This document shows positions 8,469 through 16,433 of a stretch of DNA of 64,000 nucleotides, in pieces; position 1 is the first letter of the stretch; the number at the start of each line of letters is the position of its first letter. Made by a program: the position numbers and the translations under genes. The stretch lies in NCBI GenBank assembly GCA_964587105.1, contig CAZPKG010000013.1:1-64000 (forward strand), given 5' to 3'. The notes below the pieces were generated by a model. The model had not been told where the DNA came from, ran no database searches, and saw only the letters and a program-made list of their open reading frames with translations. The stretch comes from JABWCQ01 sp964587105 (lineage in GTDB: Bacteria; Electryoneota; RPQS01).

Positions 8469-9923
8469 TTAGAATGTGACCATTGTCTCTATGCGGACTG
8501 TTCGATAGGTGTCGCCGTTGGCATAGGTCACGCGGTGGTCATAGACGATGTTGACATTGGGGGCGATGCCGAAGAAGACCTTGCCGCCGTAGATTGCACC
8601 ATCAGAAAGCTCGGAGAAGAATTCCGGTTGATTGGGCTGATAGAAGTAGCCTGCGAGCTTGCGAATTTTGGACGGATTTTGTGGCGGTGTGGCGGCTGCC
8701 TCTCCGTAAAATGTCTTGCCACTGGGATAGTGCTCACCATGCATGTCAAGTGCCCATGCATAAAGATAGCCAATGTCGGTGAACGAGAGAGTCAGGTCAC
8801 CGTACATACCTTTTGCTTTGCCAAGCCCTTTTAGCTTCGACTCTTTGGTTGCATAGGTGCTGTCGCCGATGACTTGCGCGCGCTCGAGTTCATAGGAGAA
8901 ATCAAAATAGTCTCCGATGAACTCTTTTTCGTATTGGCGGTATTCCAATCCGATTTCAATAGGGTGAAACGCGGCGCGCAATCCGGGCGCCGACCAGCCC
9001 CAACCGTAGTCGTGAACCTGCGCAGCCTGAGCGTACCCCCAGAGAGAGAATTTCTTGGCTTTCAAGAGCGGAATGCCGGCATCTACTCCGCTCAGAATAA
9101 CTTCGTCAGAGCGGTCGCGATAGTCTTCGGGGAGCTTGTAGATATTGGGCAAATGTCCCCAGTGGATTAACGAATCAATCTCTTCAGGTTCGAGGAGATT
9201 TAATAGCTCTTGAACATGGCGGCGGTCATCAACGTCTGCAAATAGATCGAGCAAATTAGGAACACCGTCATCATCGAAATCGGCAAGACCTGCATATTGA
9301 TTACCGTCACCCGCGAGCGTGCCGCCGAAGACAAGATGGGATTTCGGCAGTGGCTTGATTGCGAGGCGAGATGCCACGACTCCCGGGCCGTCGAGTTCGC
9401 GAATATTGTTGGTCATGCCTTGAAATGAGAGAATGCCCTTCTTGCCAATCTCACCTTCAACATATGCTCCAACACGCTTGATTTCGGGATATTGTACAGT
9501 GTTGGCGTAGCGGTGCATAATAATACCGTAACCGATGGTTACATTATCAAGTGCACCCGCGCGCAGATAGAGCGGATCACCTGGTGCACCGTAGCGAACA
9601 TAGTAGATTTTTTCGATGGCATCGAGCGGCTCATCCCACTCATCTTCCTTGAGATTGCCCTCTTCATCGATGCGGACAGTGAGGTCCAGACCGACGCCCC
9701 ATTTGCCAATCGGAACGTCGGGGCGGAGGCCGAATTGCTGATAGAGTTTGCCGTTTATAATTACCATGCCAATGGTGCCATTCCAACGGATTTTGCCGCC
9801 GGATGCTCCGCCGCCGCTGTAGGGCGGTTCAAAGGCGGGATCGGCAACTTCCTGCGAGTTGGCCAAACGGCAAGTCAGCAGGAGGGCGAGGGCAAGGCAG
9901 AGGTATCGCATTTGTGGGGCCAT
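8469..9923 (-). CDS. Predicted outer-membrane beta-barrel protein, unknown function
   Basis: About 484 residues and the only minus-strand gene here. A signal peptide (MRYLCLALALLLTCRLANS) is followed by alternating-polarity strands typical of an outer-membrane barrel (for example YLRAGALDNVTIGYGIIMH), and the protein ends in Phe (ETMVTF), the usual barrel-assembly signal. A calcium-loop motif DFDDDGVPNLLD (D-x-D-x-D-G-x5-D) sits near residue 230, probably in an external loop or plug. I start at the ATG at 9923; the ATG at 9911, which begins right at the signal peptide, is equally possible, and neither has a ribosome site. The promoter lies only 11 bases upstream. Function is unknown. Confidence 0.75.
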   Translation of the reverse strand: MAPQMRYLCLALALLLTCRLANSQEVADPAFEPPYSGGGASGGKIRWNGTIGMVIINGKLYQQFGLRPDVPIGKWGVGLDLTVRIDEEGNLKEDEWDEPLDAIEKIYYVRYGAPGDPLYLRAGALDNVTIGYGIIMHRYANTVQYPEIKRVGAYVEGEIGKKGILSFQGMTNNIRELDGPGVVASRLAIKPLPKSHLVFGGTLAGDGNQYAGLADFDDDGVPNLLDLFADVDDRRHVQELLNLLEPEEIDSLIHWGHLPNIYKLPEDYRDRSDEVILSGVDAGIPLLKAKKFSLWGYAQAAQVHDYGWGWSAPGLRAAFHPIEIGLEYRQYEKEFIGDYFDFSYELERAQVIGDSTYATKESKLKGLGKAKGMYGDLTLSFTDIGYLYAWALDMHGEHYPSGKTFYGEAAATPPQNPSKIRKLAGYFYQPNQPEFFSELSDGAIYGGKVFFGIAPNVNIVYDHRVTYANGDTYRTVRIETMVTF

Positions 9924-9933
9924 AATGGTGGTT

Positions 9934-9962
9934 AAGTTACATAAAATCGCATGGTTTGTCAA
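9934..9962 (-). promoter_or_regulatory. Promoter of the minus-strand outer-membrane protein gene
   Basis: Read on the minus strand, TTGACA (9962-9957) and TAACTT (9939-9934) are 17 bases apart. Transcription would begin near 9927, leaving only about 4 bases before the ATG at 9923, or 16 before the ATG at 9911. Confidence 0.65.
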
Positions 9963-9982
9963 GCGTAAGCCATTCAAAAAAC

Positions 9983-10011
9983 TTGCATTTTCGCGGGGTA
10001 AAGGTTATATT
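9983..10011 (+). promoter_or_regulatory. Promoter of the cysteine desulfurase operon
   Basis: TTGCAT (9983-9988) and TATATT (10006-10011) are 17 bases apart. The expected start of transcription, about 10018, is within 2 bases of the ATG at 10020, so the message is probably leaderless. It diverges from the outer-membrane protein promoter, with 20 bases between the two -35 boxes. Confidence 0.75.
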
Positions 10012-10019
10012 TATAGGCT

Positions 10020-11180
10020 ATGACAGGAATCACATATCTTGACAACGCGGCCACCACTCAGCCTGATCCCGCTGTGATTGCGGCCATGACGGAAGCTCTG
10101 TCTGAACAATGGGGCAATCCGTCGAGCGTGCATGAGCGCGGCAAGCAAGCGAAGATGGCGCTTGAGAATGCCCGCAATTCAATTGCCAAGCTGATCGGTT
10201 GTCATGCTGACGAGGTGTTTTTCACTTCGGGCGGCACAGAGGCCGACAACTGGGCGCTTGAGGGAGCCGTTGCAAAGAGTGATCATTCCCACAACCACAT
10301 CATTGTGTCGGCTTTTGAGCATCACGCGGTGTTGGACTGCGCAAAAGCTTTGGACAGGGCCGGCGCAATGTTGACCGTGATTCCGGTTTCCAGCGATGGT
10401 TTTGTTGATGAGCAAGCCATTGAAAGTGCGATTCGACCTGAGACGGTTATTGTATCGGTGATGCATGTGAATAATGAGTTGGGGACAGTGCAGAATATTG
10501 ACGCGGTTGGCGCAAAATGCAAAACCCGCGGCGTCCTGTTTCATAGCGATTGTGTACAAAGCTTTGGTAAGCTTCCACTGAACTTTGCGATTATGCCAGT
10601 GGACATGATTTCGATCTCTGCGCACAAAATTCATGGCCCGAAGGGGATTGGCGCTCTGGTTGTGCGGCGGGGGACGATGCTTGGACAGCATCAGCACGGC
10701 GGCAGTCAGGAGCGAGGGAGGCGGACCGGAACAGAGAATTTGCCGGGGATAGTTGGATTTGGAAAAGCGGCTGAACTTTGTATGCAGAGCATGCAAAGCG
10801 AGGGTACGCGATTGTCTGCTCTCCGTGATTTGTGTGAACGCGAGCTTTGTGCCAAGATTCCGGATTTGATTGTCAATGGTACAGGCGGAACCCGTGCAAA
10901 TAATATTCTGAGCCTTCGCGTGCCGGGTTGTGACGGCGAGGAATTGCTCATTGCGCTTGACATGCGAGGAATTTGCGTCTCTACCGGGGCGGCGTGCAGC
11001 GCCGGAGTGCACGGGGCGTCGCATGTGATGACGGCTCTTGGGTTGACTACGGAAGAAGCGCGCTCAAGTTTGAGAATCAGCTTTGGCAGGTTCTCGACCG
11101 AAGCGGATGTCATGCGACTTGTCGAAACTCTCCCGACGATCGTGGCCAAACAACGTGAAATGAATCGCGTACCTGCATGA
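10020..11180 (+). CDS. Cysteine desulfurase (NifS/IscS family)
   Basis: PLP enzyme that takes sulfur from cysteine as a persulfide for Fe-S clusters and tRNA thiolation. The 386 residues start MTGITYLDNAATTQPDPAVI, the typical NifS/IscS beginning. The PLP lysine lies in SAHKIHGPKGIGAL (about residue 203) and the persulfide Cys in STGAACSAG (about 323). No iscU or iscR is adjacent; instead mnmA follows two genes later, which suggests that sulfur delivery to tRNA wobble uridine is a main job here. No Shine-Dalgarno sequence precedes the ATG, consistent with a leaderless message. Whether it is IscS or NifS by subtype cannot be said. Confidence 0.95.
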   Translation: MTGITYLDNAATTQPDPAVIAAMTEALSEQWGNPSSVHERGKQAKMALENARNSIAKLIGCHADEVFFTSGGTEADNWALEGAVAKSDHSHNHIIVSAFEHHAVLDCAKALDRAGAMLTVIPVSSDGFVDEQAIESAIRPETVIVSVMHVNNELGTVQNIDAVGAKCKTRGVLFHSDCVQSFGKLPLNFAIMPVDMISISAHKIHGPKGIGALVVRRGTMLGQHQHGGSQERGRRTGTENLPGIVGFGKAAELCMQSMQSEGTRLSALRDLCERELCAKIPDLIVNGTGGTRANNILSLRVPGCDGEELLIALDMRGICVSTGAACSAGVHGASHVMTALGLTTEEARSSLRISFGRFSTEADVMRLVETLPTIVAKQREMNRVPA

Positions 11181-12103
11181 AGAATCCCCGGCCATTGAAG
11201 TGGTTCGTGATCGGCGCGGCGGTGTTCACGCTGTTGAGTTGGGCCGTATATCTTGTGAATCAGAAGAACAACGAGCAGAGCTTTGCGGTCGATAAGCTCT
11301 GGCAGGAACGCGGAATACTTGCTTCGCAAGACATGAGATTTCTTTCACGGGGGCAAAATTTTGCGCACTTTGCGGTGACTGCCGTGAGCACTAAAGGTGA
11401 CTCCGTGTCCGCTCATTACCGCCTTCCGGCCAATAGCCGCAAACTGAAAGCGCTGTTGTGGGTCTATGATTCGCCGAATGATGTGAACATGAGCATGATT
11501 CTGGATCGGAATATTCGCGCACAACATGCTGCGGTATTGGGCTACAATATTCATGAGAATTTTGAACGCGACGGCCAAGGGGCGATCAACTCATCGCGCG
11601 CGAATTTGTTTAATGGATTGGCGACCACCCGGCGCGAAGTGGATGTGCTTTTGCAGATGCTCAAAAAGCACCAGGTAATAGACAGCCTGCAAGTGTATGT
11701 TGCGGGGCAAGGAATCGCGAATACTCCTGTTCTGGGGGCAGTAACAGACAAAGCAAAAGGTATTCAAGGGTGCGGGCTGATTGATTTGGCGCGCGGAATG
11801 AAGCAATGGCAGGCGATCGACAAAAGCGGTTTCGCTACGTCCTCCACTATTGCCTCAACTGGAATTCGGAGCAAGCTTGCACTCATTGAGCCACAGGACT
11901 CCGGTGGTTTTAGTTGGCCGGACGGTGGCGCAAGCTTAACCGGACAGCCGTATTCAATGGAGAACGTCGCAGGATTATCTGAGATGGAGATATTGCAACG
12001 AGGACTCGAAAGCGCATTGGTGTGGGTGGTGGGCGACGACACGCTTGCCACGCCGGTTAAGGTAGATACGACATTTACAAAAGTTGTGAAAGTAGCATCG
12101 TAA
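11177..12103 (+). CDS. Membrane-anchored protein of unknown function, alpha/beta-hydrolase-like outline
   Basis: A 308-residue protein with one N-terminal membrane anchor (residues 8-27, WFVIGAAVFTLLSWAVYLV) and the rest outside the membrane. The order of strands and a central VYVAGQGIANTPVLGAV resemble the core of an alpha/beta hydrolase, but the nucleophile position expected in a GxSxG elbow reads GQG, so it may be catalytically inactive or unrelated. It overlaps the cysteine desulfurase by 4 bases (ATGA) and ends 2 bases before mnmA, so it is co-expressed with the tRNA-thiolation genes although its exported topology does not suit that pathway. I do not recognise the family. Confidence 0.7.
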   Translation: MKNPRPLKWFVIGAAVFTLLSWAVYLVNQKNNEQSFAVDKLWQERGILASQDMRFLSRGQNFAHFAVTAVSTKGDSVSAHYRLPANSRKLKALLWVYDSPNDVNMSMILDRNIRAQHAAVLGYNIHENFERDGQGAINSSRANLFNGLATTRREVDVLLQMLKKHQVIDSLQVYVAGQGIANTPVLGAVTDKAKGIQGCGLIDLARGMKQWQAIDKSGFATSSTIASTGIRSKLALIEPQDSGGFSWPDGGASLTGQPYSMENVAGLSEMEILQRGLESALVWVVGDDTLATPVKVDTTFTKVVKVAS

Positions 12104-12105
12104 CG

Positions 12106-13257
12106 ATGGCGATTGAAGCTCCAACAGTAGTTACAGATTCCAAAACTTCGGTTAAGACAACCGTTGCAATTGCCATGTCGGGTGGGGTGGATAGCTCGGT
12201 TGCGGCGGCGCTGTTGGTCGAACAAGGCTTCGATGTTATTGGATTGACGATGCATCTGTGGACGGACGCTAAGGGCGAAGAGATGTCTCTGAACCGTGCC
12301 AGCGGCTGTTGCAGCATCACGATGTCGCAGGACGCGCGAGCGGTTTCGGATCGCATCGGAATAAAGCACTATGTGCTCAATTTGTCGAAGGAGTTTCATG
12401 GCTCGGTCGTGGAGAATTTCGCCGGGGAATATTTGGCTGGCAGAACTCCCAATCCGTGCGTTCGTTGCAATACGTTTGTAAAGTGGCAGACATTGCTTGA
12501 AAAATCGCGCAAACTCGGCTGTGAATATTTGGCGACAGGGCATTACGCGCGAGTCGAGCGTTCGGAGGGCCGCGCTAAACTCTTGAAAGCTGCTTACCCG
12601 GAAAAGGATCAGTCGTATGCATTGTGGGGGCTGTCGCAACACAGTTTGAATCACACGCTGTTTCCGCTTGGGGATTTGCCGAAATCGAGAGTGCGCGAAC
12701 TTGCACGAGGTTTGGATTTGGAGACCGCGGACAAGCCCGAGAGTCAGGATATTTGTTTTGTGCCGGACAACAACTACCGTCGCTTTCTCCAAGATAATTT
12801 TGGGATGCAGTTGAAAGTCTTAGGTGGTGGTGAGTTCATTGGCCCGGACGGCAAGGTGATGGGACGGCACGATGGTATTGCGAATTTCACCGTTGGGCAA
12901 CGAAAGGGCTTAGGTTTGTCGGCTGGACGGCCGCTTTATGTCAAGCGCATTGAGCCTGAAACGGATCGAGTCTATCTCGACTATGATGAGAATTGTCTGG
13001 ATTCACAGGCATTCGGTCATGACGCAAATTGGGTTTCGATTGCCGAGCCAATTCGGCCGATTTCGTGCGAAGTAAAGATTCGATACCGTTCCGAGCCCGT
13101 TCAGGCGCTGCTAACCGCGTTGCCGGATCGCAAAGTTAGGATTGAGTTTGATTCGCCGGTGCGCGCGGTTACGCCGGGGCAATCGGCGGTGTTCTACGAT
13201 GGGGATTATGTTTTGGGTGGAGCGATTCTTTCGGGTACGGAAGGAGAGACGCAATGA
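12106..13257 (+). CDS. mnmA: tRNA-specific 2-thiouridylase
   Basis: Adds the 2-thio group to wobble U34 of Lys, Glu and Gln tRNAs, using ATP to adenylate the base and a protein persulfide as sulfur source. The 383-residue protein has the PP-loop AMSGGVDSSVAAALL (about residues 24-38). The first catalytic Cys lies in NPCVRCN (about 115-121), the second in QDICFV (about 212-217), and TVGQRKGLG lies in the central domain. About 20 residues before the PP-loop are longer than usual; the ATG at 12106 is kept because it lies just after the upstream stop. The cysteine desulfurase two genes upstream is the natural sulfur donor. Confidence 0.96.
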   Translation: MAIEAPTVVTDSKTSVKTTVAIAMSGGVDSSVAAALLVEQGFDVIGLTMHLWTDAKGEEMSLNRASGCCSITMSQDARAVSDRIGIKHYVLNLSKEFHGSVVENFAGEYLAGRTPNPCVRCNTFVKWQTLLEKSRKLGCEYLATGHYARVERSEGRAKLLKAAYPEKDQSYALWGLSQHSLNHTLFPLGDLPKSRVRELARGLDLETADKPESQDICFVPDNNYRRFLQDNFGMQLKVLGGGEFIGPDGKVMGRHDGIANFTVGQRKGLGLSAGRPLYVKRIEPETDRVYLDYDENCLDSQAFGHDANWVSIAEPIRPISCEVKIRYRSEPVQALLTALPDRKVRIEFDSPVRAVTPGQSAVFYDGDYVLGGAILSGTEGETQ

Positions 13258-14123
13258 GCAAACAGGGTGCATTTCCACGAGTAACGGCTCCGCAAATTGT
13301 CGCGTGCAAAGCAGAAGGCCGCAAGATCGTCGGTTTGACAGCGTATGACGCTGTCTTTGCGGCACTGGAGGAGGAAGCAGGGGTTGATTTTCTGCTGGTT
13401 GGCGACAGCGCGGGAAATGTGATCGCGGGACATGCGACGACGATTCCGATGACGATGGACTCGATGTTGTTCTTGACGCGCTGTGTTTCGCGCGGAACAT
13501 CGCGAGTCATGGTTGTGGCGGACATGCCGTTTGGTTCTTTTCAGGTTTCTGAGGAAGAGACGCTTCGCAATGCAATTCGCTTTTTGAAAGAAGGTGGAGC
13601 GCAGGCGGTGAAGATCGAGGGCGGCGGATACTTGATGCCTACCGTAAAGCGACTGGTTGAGGCGGGTATTCCCGTGATGGGCCATCTTGGATTAACTCCA
13701 CAGATGATCAATGTGTTTGGCGGCTACGGCGTGAAAGCGACCACAGAAAAAGAGGGAAAACAACTTTTGCTTGATGCGTTGGCTTTGGAAGAAGCCGGGT
13801 GTTTTGCAATAGTTTTGGAAAAGATTCCCGCGAGCTTGGCAGAGAAAGTCTCCAAGCAGTTGCGAATCCCGACGATTGGGATCGGTTCAGGCGCCGAATG
13901 TGACGGGCAGATATTGGTGAACTACGATCTGCTGGGAATTTTTGACAAGTTCAAGCCGCGCTTTGTTCGGCATTACATGAAAGGCGCTGAACTCGTTCGC
14001 GGTGCGGTTTCAAGTTGGGTCAATGACGTGCGCGAAGGGACGTTTCCATCTGCCAACGAGTCCTATGAAGCGCCGAATACAAATCAGGAAAGCAAGACTG
14101 TTAAACGCAGTCGCAGAACATAG
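13254..14123 (+). CDS. panB: 3-methyl-2-oxobutanoate hydroxymethyltransferase
   Basis: First step of pantothenate synthesis: transfers a hydroxymethyl group from methylene-THF to ketoisovalerate, forming ketopantoate. The 289-residue protein shows the PanB signatures LVGDSAGNVIAGHATTIPMT (about residues 45-65), VVADMPFGSFQ (about 84), AVKIEGG (about 118) and GIGSGAECDGQILV (about 212). A hydrophilic 25-residue tail follows the core. Its ATG overlaps the mnmA stop (ATGA), and it ends by sharing a base with panC (TAGTG). panD and panE are not in this window. Confidence 0.97.
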   Translation: MSKQGAFPRVTAPQIVACKAEGRKIVGLTAYDAVFAALEEEAGVDFLLVGDSAGNVIAGHATTIPMTMDSMLFLTRCVSRGTSRVMVVADMPFGSFQVSEEETLRNAIRFLKEGGAQAVKIEGGGYLMPTVKRLVEAGIPVMGHLGLTPQMINVFGGYGVKATTEKEGKQLLLDALALEEAGCFAIVLEKIPASLAEKVSKQLRIPTIGIGSGAECDGQILVNYDLLGIFDKFKPRFVRHYMKGAELVRGAVSSWVNDVREGTFPSANESYEAPNTNQESKTVKRSRRT

Positions 14124-14989
14124 TGAAAGTACTTAAGACTCGCGCGGCGCTGATCGCGGAACTGAATCCGTTGTGGCAGTGCGCTGCGAGAATCAGTTTA
14201 ATTCCGACGATGGGCGCTCTCCACGAAGGGCACATGAGTCTGGCGCGGCTGTGCGGGCCGTGTGACGTGCGAGTAACGTCAATTTTCGTGAACCCGACGC
14301 AGTTTGGAGAGAACGAAGATTTAGCGCGCTATCCGCGAACGCTGGAGCAGGACTTGATCCTGTGTGAACAGGAAGGGATCGATTTTGTTTATGCTCCATC
14401 TGCAGAAGAGATGTATGACGGCAAACTAAATGTCACTGTTGATCCGGGTGAACTGGCAAACGTGTGGGAGGGAGCCATTCGTCCCGGACATTTTCGCGGC
14501 GTGTTGACTGTGGTTGCCAAGTTTCTGCACCAAGTTCGTCCAGATTCTGCTGTGTTCGGCGAAAAAGACTTTCAACAGTTGGCATTGATTCGCGGAATGT
14601 GTAAGGCGTTGGACTGGCCGGTTACTATTTTGGCTGGAAAGACGATGCGCGAAGATGACGGATTGGCCATGTCATCGCGCAATCGATTCTTGAAGAAGCA
14701 AGAGCGCGAGCAAGCTGTTGTGCTGTATCAGGCTTTGCGTGCGGGACAAGAGGTGATTAAGGCGGGAGAGCGGCGTCTTCCGGTCGTCAAGCAAGAGATG
14801 CTGAATGTTATGGGTGACGTTCCCGAAGCATCGGTGGACTACTTGACGGTTGTGGATAGCGAGTCGTTGGCCGAGCAGGACTTGGTTTCGTTGGATGCTC
14901 GGCTGATTGGAGCGATTCGATTGGGAAGTGTACGATTGATAGATAACCTGCCGGCGAGAGATGCAAGTCCGGAACTTTCAACAGTCTGA
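14123..14989 (+). CDS. panC: Pantothenate synthetase
   Basis: Joins pantoate and beta-alanine with ATP to give pantothenate, the coenzyme A precursor. The 288-residue protein has the nucleotidyltransferase HIGH-like motif PTMGALHEGHMSL (about residues 29-41), VNPTQFGENEDLARYPRTL, FRGVLTVVAKF, FGEKDFQQL and the KMSKS-like MSSRNRFL (about 190). The start is a GTG at 14123 that shares its first base with the panB stop codon, so translation is probably coupled. The 3' end is close to the start of the GlmU-like gene. Confidence 0.97.
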   Translation: MKVLKTRAALIAELNPLWQCAARISLIPTMGALHEGHMSLARLCGPCDVRVTSIFVNPTQFGENEDLARYPRTLEQDLILCEQEGIDFVYAPSAEEMYDGKLNVTVDPGELANVWEGAIRPGHFRGVLTVVAKFLHQVRPDSAVFGEKDFQQLALIRGMCKALDWPVTILAGKTMREDDGLAMSSRNRFLKKQEREQAVVLYQALRAGQEVIKAGERRLPVVKQEMLNVMGDVPEASVDYLTVVDSESLAEQDLVSLDARLIGAIRLGSVRLIDNLPARDASPELSTV

Positions 14990-15002
14990 AGAAGTTTTTC
15001 AA

Positions 15003-15752
15003 GTGACACAGATACCATTTTCGGTAGTGATTTTGGCGGCTGGCAAGGGAACTCGGATGAACAGCGACCTGCCGAAAGTTTTGCATGAGATCGCCGGGAG
15101 ACCACTGATTTTGCGGGTGCTTGACACTGCAAGGGAGTTGGGAGCTGCCCAAACGATCGTTGTGGTGGGGCACATGCGGGAAATGGTTGAGGAGGTGGTT
15201 GCCGGAACTGCGGATATGACGGTAGTACAGGATCCCCCCCTCGGAACCGGGCACGCCGTTCTGCAAGCGGAGGAGGCGGTTTCACCAAATTGTCAGGAAG
15301 TTCTCATTTTGTCAGGGGATGTTCCGTTGCTTAGGGCCAGCACATTGGAAATTCTGTTGGAACGTCATAGGGAACCTGGGTGCGAATTGACGGTTCTGTC
15401 TGCCAAAGCCACGAATCCATATGGGTATGGTCGAATCGTCCGCGATCTTGACGGAGAATTCACAGGGATTGTTGAAGAGAAAGATGCCAATACAGATCAG
15501 CGTAACCTTAGTGAAATCAATACCGGGGTCTATGTTGTCAACCGTACGGATCTGTTTGCGGCCTTGCACAAGGTTAAGCCGAATAACGCCAAAGGTGAGT
15601 ATTACTTGACGGACATTGTCGGAATAATGGCCAAATCCGGAAAGCGGACGCAGGCCGTTAATTGCGCAGATTTTGCGGAAGTTCAAGGGATCAATACACC
15701 TGCAGAGCTGGCTCAAGCGGAGGCCGCATGGCTGGCCCAAAAAGCGCTCTGA
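15003..15752 (+). CDS. GlmU-type uridylyltransferase, N-terminal domain only
   Basis: Nucleotidyltransferase that should make UDP-GlcNAc from UTP and GlcNAc-1-phosphate. The 249-residue protein begins VTQIPFSVVILAAGKGTRM, matching the GlmU pyrophosphorylase loop. It continues with LPKVLHEIAGRPL, LSGDVPLL, the sugar-binding YGRIVRD and NTGVYVVNR, and ends after the catalytic domain. The left-handed beta-helix acetyltransferase half of bifunctional GlmU (about 450 residues) is missing, and the following gene is unrelated. I chose GTG at 15003 because it aligns with family N-termini; an ATG at 14961 inside panC is the alternative. The acetyltransferase activity must be encoded elsewhere. Confidence 0.88.
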   Translation: MTQIPFSVVILAAGKGTRMNSDLPKVLHEIAGRPLILRVLDTARELGAAQTIVVVGHMREMVEEVVAGTADMTVVQDPPLGTGHAVLQAEEAVSPNCQEVLILSGDVPLLRASTLEILLERHREPGCELTVLSAKATNPYGYGRIVRDLDGEFTGIVEEKDANTDQRNLSEINTGVYVVNRTDLFAALHKVKPNNAKGEYYLTDIVGIMAKSGKRTQAVNCADFAEVQGINTPAELAQAEAAWLAQKAL

Positions 15753-15816
15753 AGTATTGATTATAATGATGTTTGTGTTTATCTTACGGAATCTACAAAA
15801 GAGCTTGGAGAGACCT

Positions 15817-16320
15817 ATGCGGTCTGTAGCGACAGCGTTGTTACTGGTCGGGTTGATGGCTTTGTCGGCAACGGCACAGTTTAGAACTCAACCAACGAGC
15901 GGTTCGACATCCGAGTACCTCCGGAATCATGAGCAAGGAATTGGCCTGAATGGGGTCAAGGGATTGCTTGATCCGTCGCGCATGCACATGTCGCATTCAG
16001 TGAGTATGAGTTATGTAAACGGCGGCGGAACGAGTATGTCGCGCGGCTTGTACATGAATCGAATTGACTATCAGATTTCCAATCCACTCACGTTGACGAC
16101 GCATTTGGGATATCAGTTTCAACCAAGCGGCCCTGCAGAGTGGAATCCAGCGCGAACGGGAAATGATTTTGTCGGCGCGGCGGATTTGACATGGAGACCA
16201 AGCAACAACTCCTTGTTCAGACTCTCTGTTGCCAAGGGCATGTCGCCCTACTATGGCGGCCTCGGCTATTCAGGGTACGGCTATGATTATTCGCCGTGGA
16301 TGTTTCCCGGACGGCCATAG
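15817..16320 (+). CDS. Small exported protein of unknown function
   Basis: About 167 residues. The signal peptide is MRSVATALLLVGLMALSATA with cleavage likely before QFRTQ. The mature part is rich in Gly, Ser and Tyr with strands such as RIDYQISNPLTLTTHLGYQF, suggesting a small beta-structured envelope protein. GGAGAGA lies 2-8 bases before the ATG at 15817, supporting this start over a longer frame that runs back into the GlmU-like gene. A TATAAT at 15762-15767 could be the -10 box of its own promoter, though no good -35 box is 17 bases before it. A strong terminator follows. Proteins of this kind are often seen as unnamed conserved proteins in FCB candidate phyla. Confidence 0.7.
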   Translation: MRSVATALLLVGLMALSATAQFRTQPTSGSTSEYLRNHEQGIGLNGVKGLLDPSRMHMSHSVSMSYVNGGGTSMSRGLYMNRIDYQISNPLTLTTHLGYQFQPSGPAEWNPARTGNDFVGAADLTWRPSNNSLFRLSVAKGMSPYYGGLGYSGYGYDYSPWMFPGRP

Positions 16321-16394
16321 GTTGAATGCGTTTACTGCATGATCAGACCGCTTCGTTAATCTCCTGCCTGCCAAATCGGTTGGCCACTATTAGC

Positions 16395-16427
16395 GACCGA
16401 GAGTCCTGAGTTCTCGGTCATTTTTTT
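16395..16427 (+). terminator. Rho-independent terminator
   Basis: The stem GACCGAGA/TCTCGGTC (8 base pairs, loop 16403-16411) is followed by A and seven T (16421-16427). It ends the transcript of the small exported protein just 7 bases before the next start codon. Confidence 0.9.
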
Positions 16428-16433
16428 GAAACA

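Noticed and set aside
10179..11024. Minus-strand open frame of 281 codons opposite the cysteine desulfurase
   Set aside because: It is fully contained in a well-supported gene and its sequence has no family signature.
11764..12792. Minus-strand open frame of 342 codons opposite the hydrolase-like gene and mnmA
   Set aside because: It covers conserved mnmA motifs on the other strand, has no ribosome site and shows shadow composition.
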